From positions 310,001 through 374,000 of the forward strand of contig NZ_CP028561.1 of the NCBI RefSeq assembly GCF_002165255.2: a stretch of DNA of 64,000 bases. The letters are read 5' to 3'. Below, in pieces: positions 62,789-64,000 of this stretch; position 1 is the stretch's first letter; each line of letters opens with the position of its first letter. A model generated the notes under the pieces. The model had not been told where the DNA came from. It saw nothing but the letters and a program-made list of their open reading frames with translations, and searched no databases. Source of the DNA: Acinetobacter sp. WCHA45. Lineage in GTDB: Bacteria; Pseudomonadota; Gammaproteobacteria; Pseudomonadales; Moraxellaceae. Both the position numbers and the translations under genes were made by a program.

Positions 62789-64000
62789 AGGCGTATCTTG
62801 GGGCTTCAGGTAGCCAGCGTTTTAATAGTCCATCAGCATGCTGTGGATAATCTTTTAGAATTTGTTCAGCCACATAATGGGCTTGTGTGAGTAAATGATC
62901 ATCACGTTCTAAACGTGCCACACGGAAGCCCATATCCCCAGTTTGTTTTGTTCCTAAGAGTTCACCCGGACCGCGTATTTCCAAATCTTTTTCAGCAATT
63001 ACGAAACCATCATTACTTTCTCGTAAAATAGACAGTCGCTCCTGACCATTTTGAGACAAAGGTACTTTGTAGAGTAGAGCGCAAAAACTAGCGGTAGCAC
63101 CACGCCCAACACGCCCTCGAAGTTGGTGCAATTGCGAGAGACCCAAACGTTCAGCATTCTCAATGACCATGATGGATGCATTGGGTACATCGACCCCAAC
63201 CTCAATCACGGTAGTGGCAATTAACAGTTGTGATTGATTATCTTTAAAGGCTTGCATGACCGCTTGTTTTTCATCTGCTTTCATTTTGCCGTGGACCAGA
63301 CCAATATTGATGTCTGGAAAGCGTTCCTTGATTTCTTGATAGGTGGCTTCGGCGGCTTGAGCATCTAGGGTTTCAGATTGTTCCACTAAGGTGCAGACCC
63401 AATATGCTTGTTTACCTTCACGACAGTTGCTGGCAATCCGTTGCAGGACTTGTTCACGGCGATCTAAAGGAATTGTTACGGTTTGAATTGTGGTGCGTCC
63501 CGGGGGGAGCTCGTCAATAATTGAAGTATCTAAATCACCATAAGCACTCATCGCGAGTGTGCGGGGAATCGGGGTGGCTGTCATCACCAATTGATGTGGG
63601 GTAAATTGATTAGCGCCTTTATTTCTTAAAGCAAGGCGTTGATCGACCCCGAAACGATGTTGTTCATCAATAATAACCAAGCCTAGTTTAGAAAATTCCA
63701 CGGCATCTTGGAATAAAGCATGCGTACCGACAATAAGTTGTGCATGCCCTTGTTTAATTTGTTGTTCAGCTTGTGTACGTGCTTTGCCTTTTTGTTTGCC
63801 TGAAAGCCATACCACTTGGATGCCTAGTGGCTCAAACCAGCGTTTAAAATTTAAATAATGTTGTTCTGCTAAGATCTCAGTCGGTGCCATCAGTGCAACT
63901 TGCCAGTCTGCTTCTAGTGCATGGCAGGCTGCAACTGCTGCAACGAGTGTTTTACCTGCTCCTACATCACCTTGGACTAAGCGGAGCATCGGTTGATTTT
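62781..64000 (-). CDS. recG: ATP-dependent DNA helicase RecG (3' part, partial)
   Basis: About 406 residues are visible, from QPMLRLVQGDVGAGKT (motif I) to the end. Motif II is VIIDEQHRFG, motif III TATPIPRTLAM and motif VI QLRGRVGRG, followed by the RecG C-terminal segment with FRVARLERDDHLL. It remodels stalled replication forks and Holliday junctions. The wedge domain and start lie beyond the right edge. It is followed by the ComF-family gene with an eight-base overlap. Confidence 0.95.
   Translation of the reverse strand, partial: NQPMLRLVQGDVGAGKTLVAAVAACHALEADWQVALMAPTEILAEQHYLNFKRWFEPLGIQVVWLSGKQKGKARTQAEQQIKQGHAQLIVGTHALFQDAVEFSKLGLVIIDEQHRFGVDQRLALRNKGANQFTPHQLVMTATPIPRTLAMSAYGDLDTSIIDELPPGRTTIQTVTIPLDRREQVLQRIASNCREGKQAYWVCTLVEQSETLDAQAAEATYQEIKERFPDINIGLVHGKMKADEKQAVMQAFKDNQSQLLIATTVIEVGVDVPNASIMVIENAERLGLSQLHQLRGRVGRGATASFCALLYKVPLSQNGQERLSILRESNDGFVIAEKDLEIRGPGELLGTKQTGDMGFRVARLERDDHLLTQAHYVAEQILKDYPQHADGLLKRWLPEAPRYAYV

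Overview
The window is a contiguous piece of a moderately AT-rich gammaproteobacterial chromosome that I assign to the genus Acinetobacter. The reasons are the pilY1(comC)-comE-comF pilin cluster directly ahead of rpsP-rimM-trmD-rplS, a lipase foldase gene upstream of its lipase (the Acinetobacter order), a CraA/MdfA-type chloramphenicol exporter, the mlaFEDCB operon, and several small lipoproteins of a type common in that genus. The species cannot be fixed from the sequence alone. I saw no insertion sequence, integrase, CRISPR array, tRNA or rRNA gene; this is core chromosome with a few accessory genes.

Layout. 1-5.5 kb: end of a minor-pilin gene, the pilus tip adhesin PilY1/ComC and two type IV pilins (twitching and natural transformation). 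5.6-7.8 kb: ribosome and tRNA maturation genes rpsP-rimM-trmD-rplS, with a hairpin-rich gap before rplS. 7.8-10 kb (minus): secreted lipase and its foldase. 10-14.2 kb: truB, a TauE/SafE permease, a hemerythrin-like protein and two tandem EamA exporters. 14.3-17.4 kb: serA divergent from a D-2-hydroxyglutarate dehydrogenase-like flavoprotein, a pair that can act as a metabolic couple. 17.4-31 kb: mostly accessory and envelope genes (nucleotidyltransferase, mdaB-ygiN quinone pair, lipoproteins, craA, sodC, AI-2E exporter, orphan ParA, membrane-tethered resolvase-like nuclease, two methyltransferases, an unassigned alpha/beta hydrolase). 30.9-33.6 kb (minus): three small exported proteins and an AT-rich HEPN-like gene. 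33.7-37.2 kb (minus): glyQ, a tautomerase and glyS as one operon. 37.5-39.6 kb: a coupled radical SAM/partner DNA-repair-like pair, followed by a small secreted-protein gene broken by a stop codon. 40-47 kb: HPP-CBS membrane protein, PspC-domain protein, lipoproteins and an acyl-CoA dehydrogenase. 47-53.4 kb: aroE, hemF, hemN, ribA and dxs. 53.5-56.7 kb: suhB and a DEAD-box RNA helicase with a long structured leader and a repetitive Arg/Gly-rich tail. 57.1-60.4 kb: mlaFEDCB for retrograde phospholipid transport. 60.4-64 kb: corA, a Nudix hydrolase, a ComF-family protein and the 3' part of recG, which runs off the end.

The most interesting items are the HEPN-like gene (about 33 kb), the nonsense-interrupted secreted-protein gene (39.6 kb), the radical SAM pair (37.5 kb), the small exported-protein cluster (31-32.5 kb), a triad-bearing hydrolase of unknown role (29.6 kb), the helicase leader (54.5 kb), a 63-base nested inverted repeat (18.63 kb) and three DnaA-box-like nonamers in 34 bases (21.2 kb). 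None can be shown to be a new system from sequence alone; each has a stated test.
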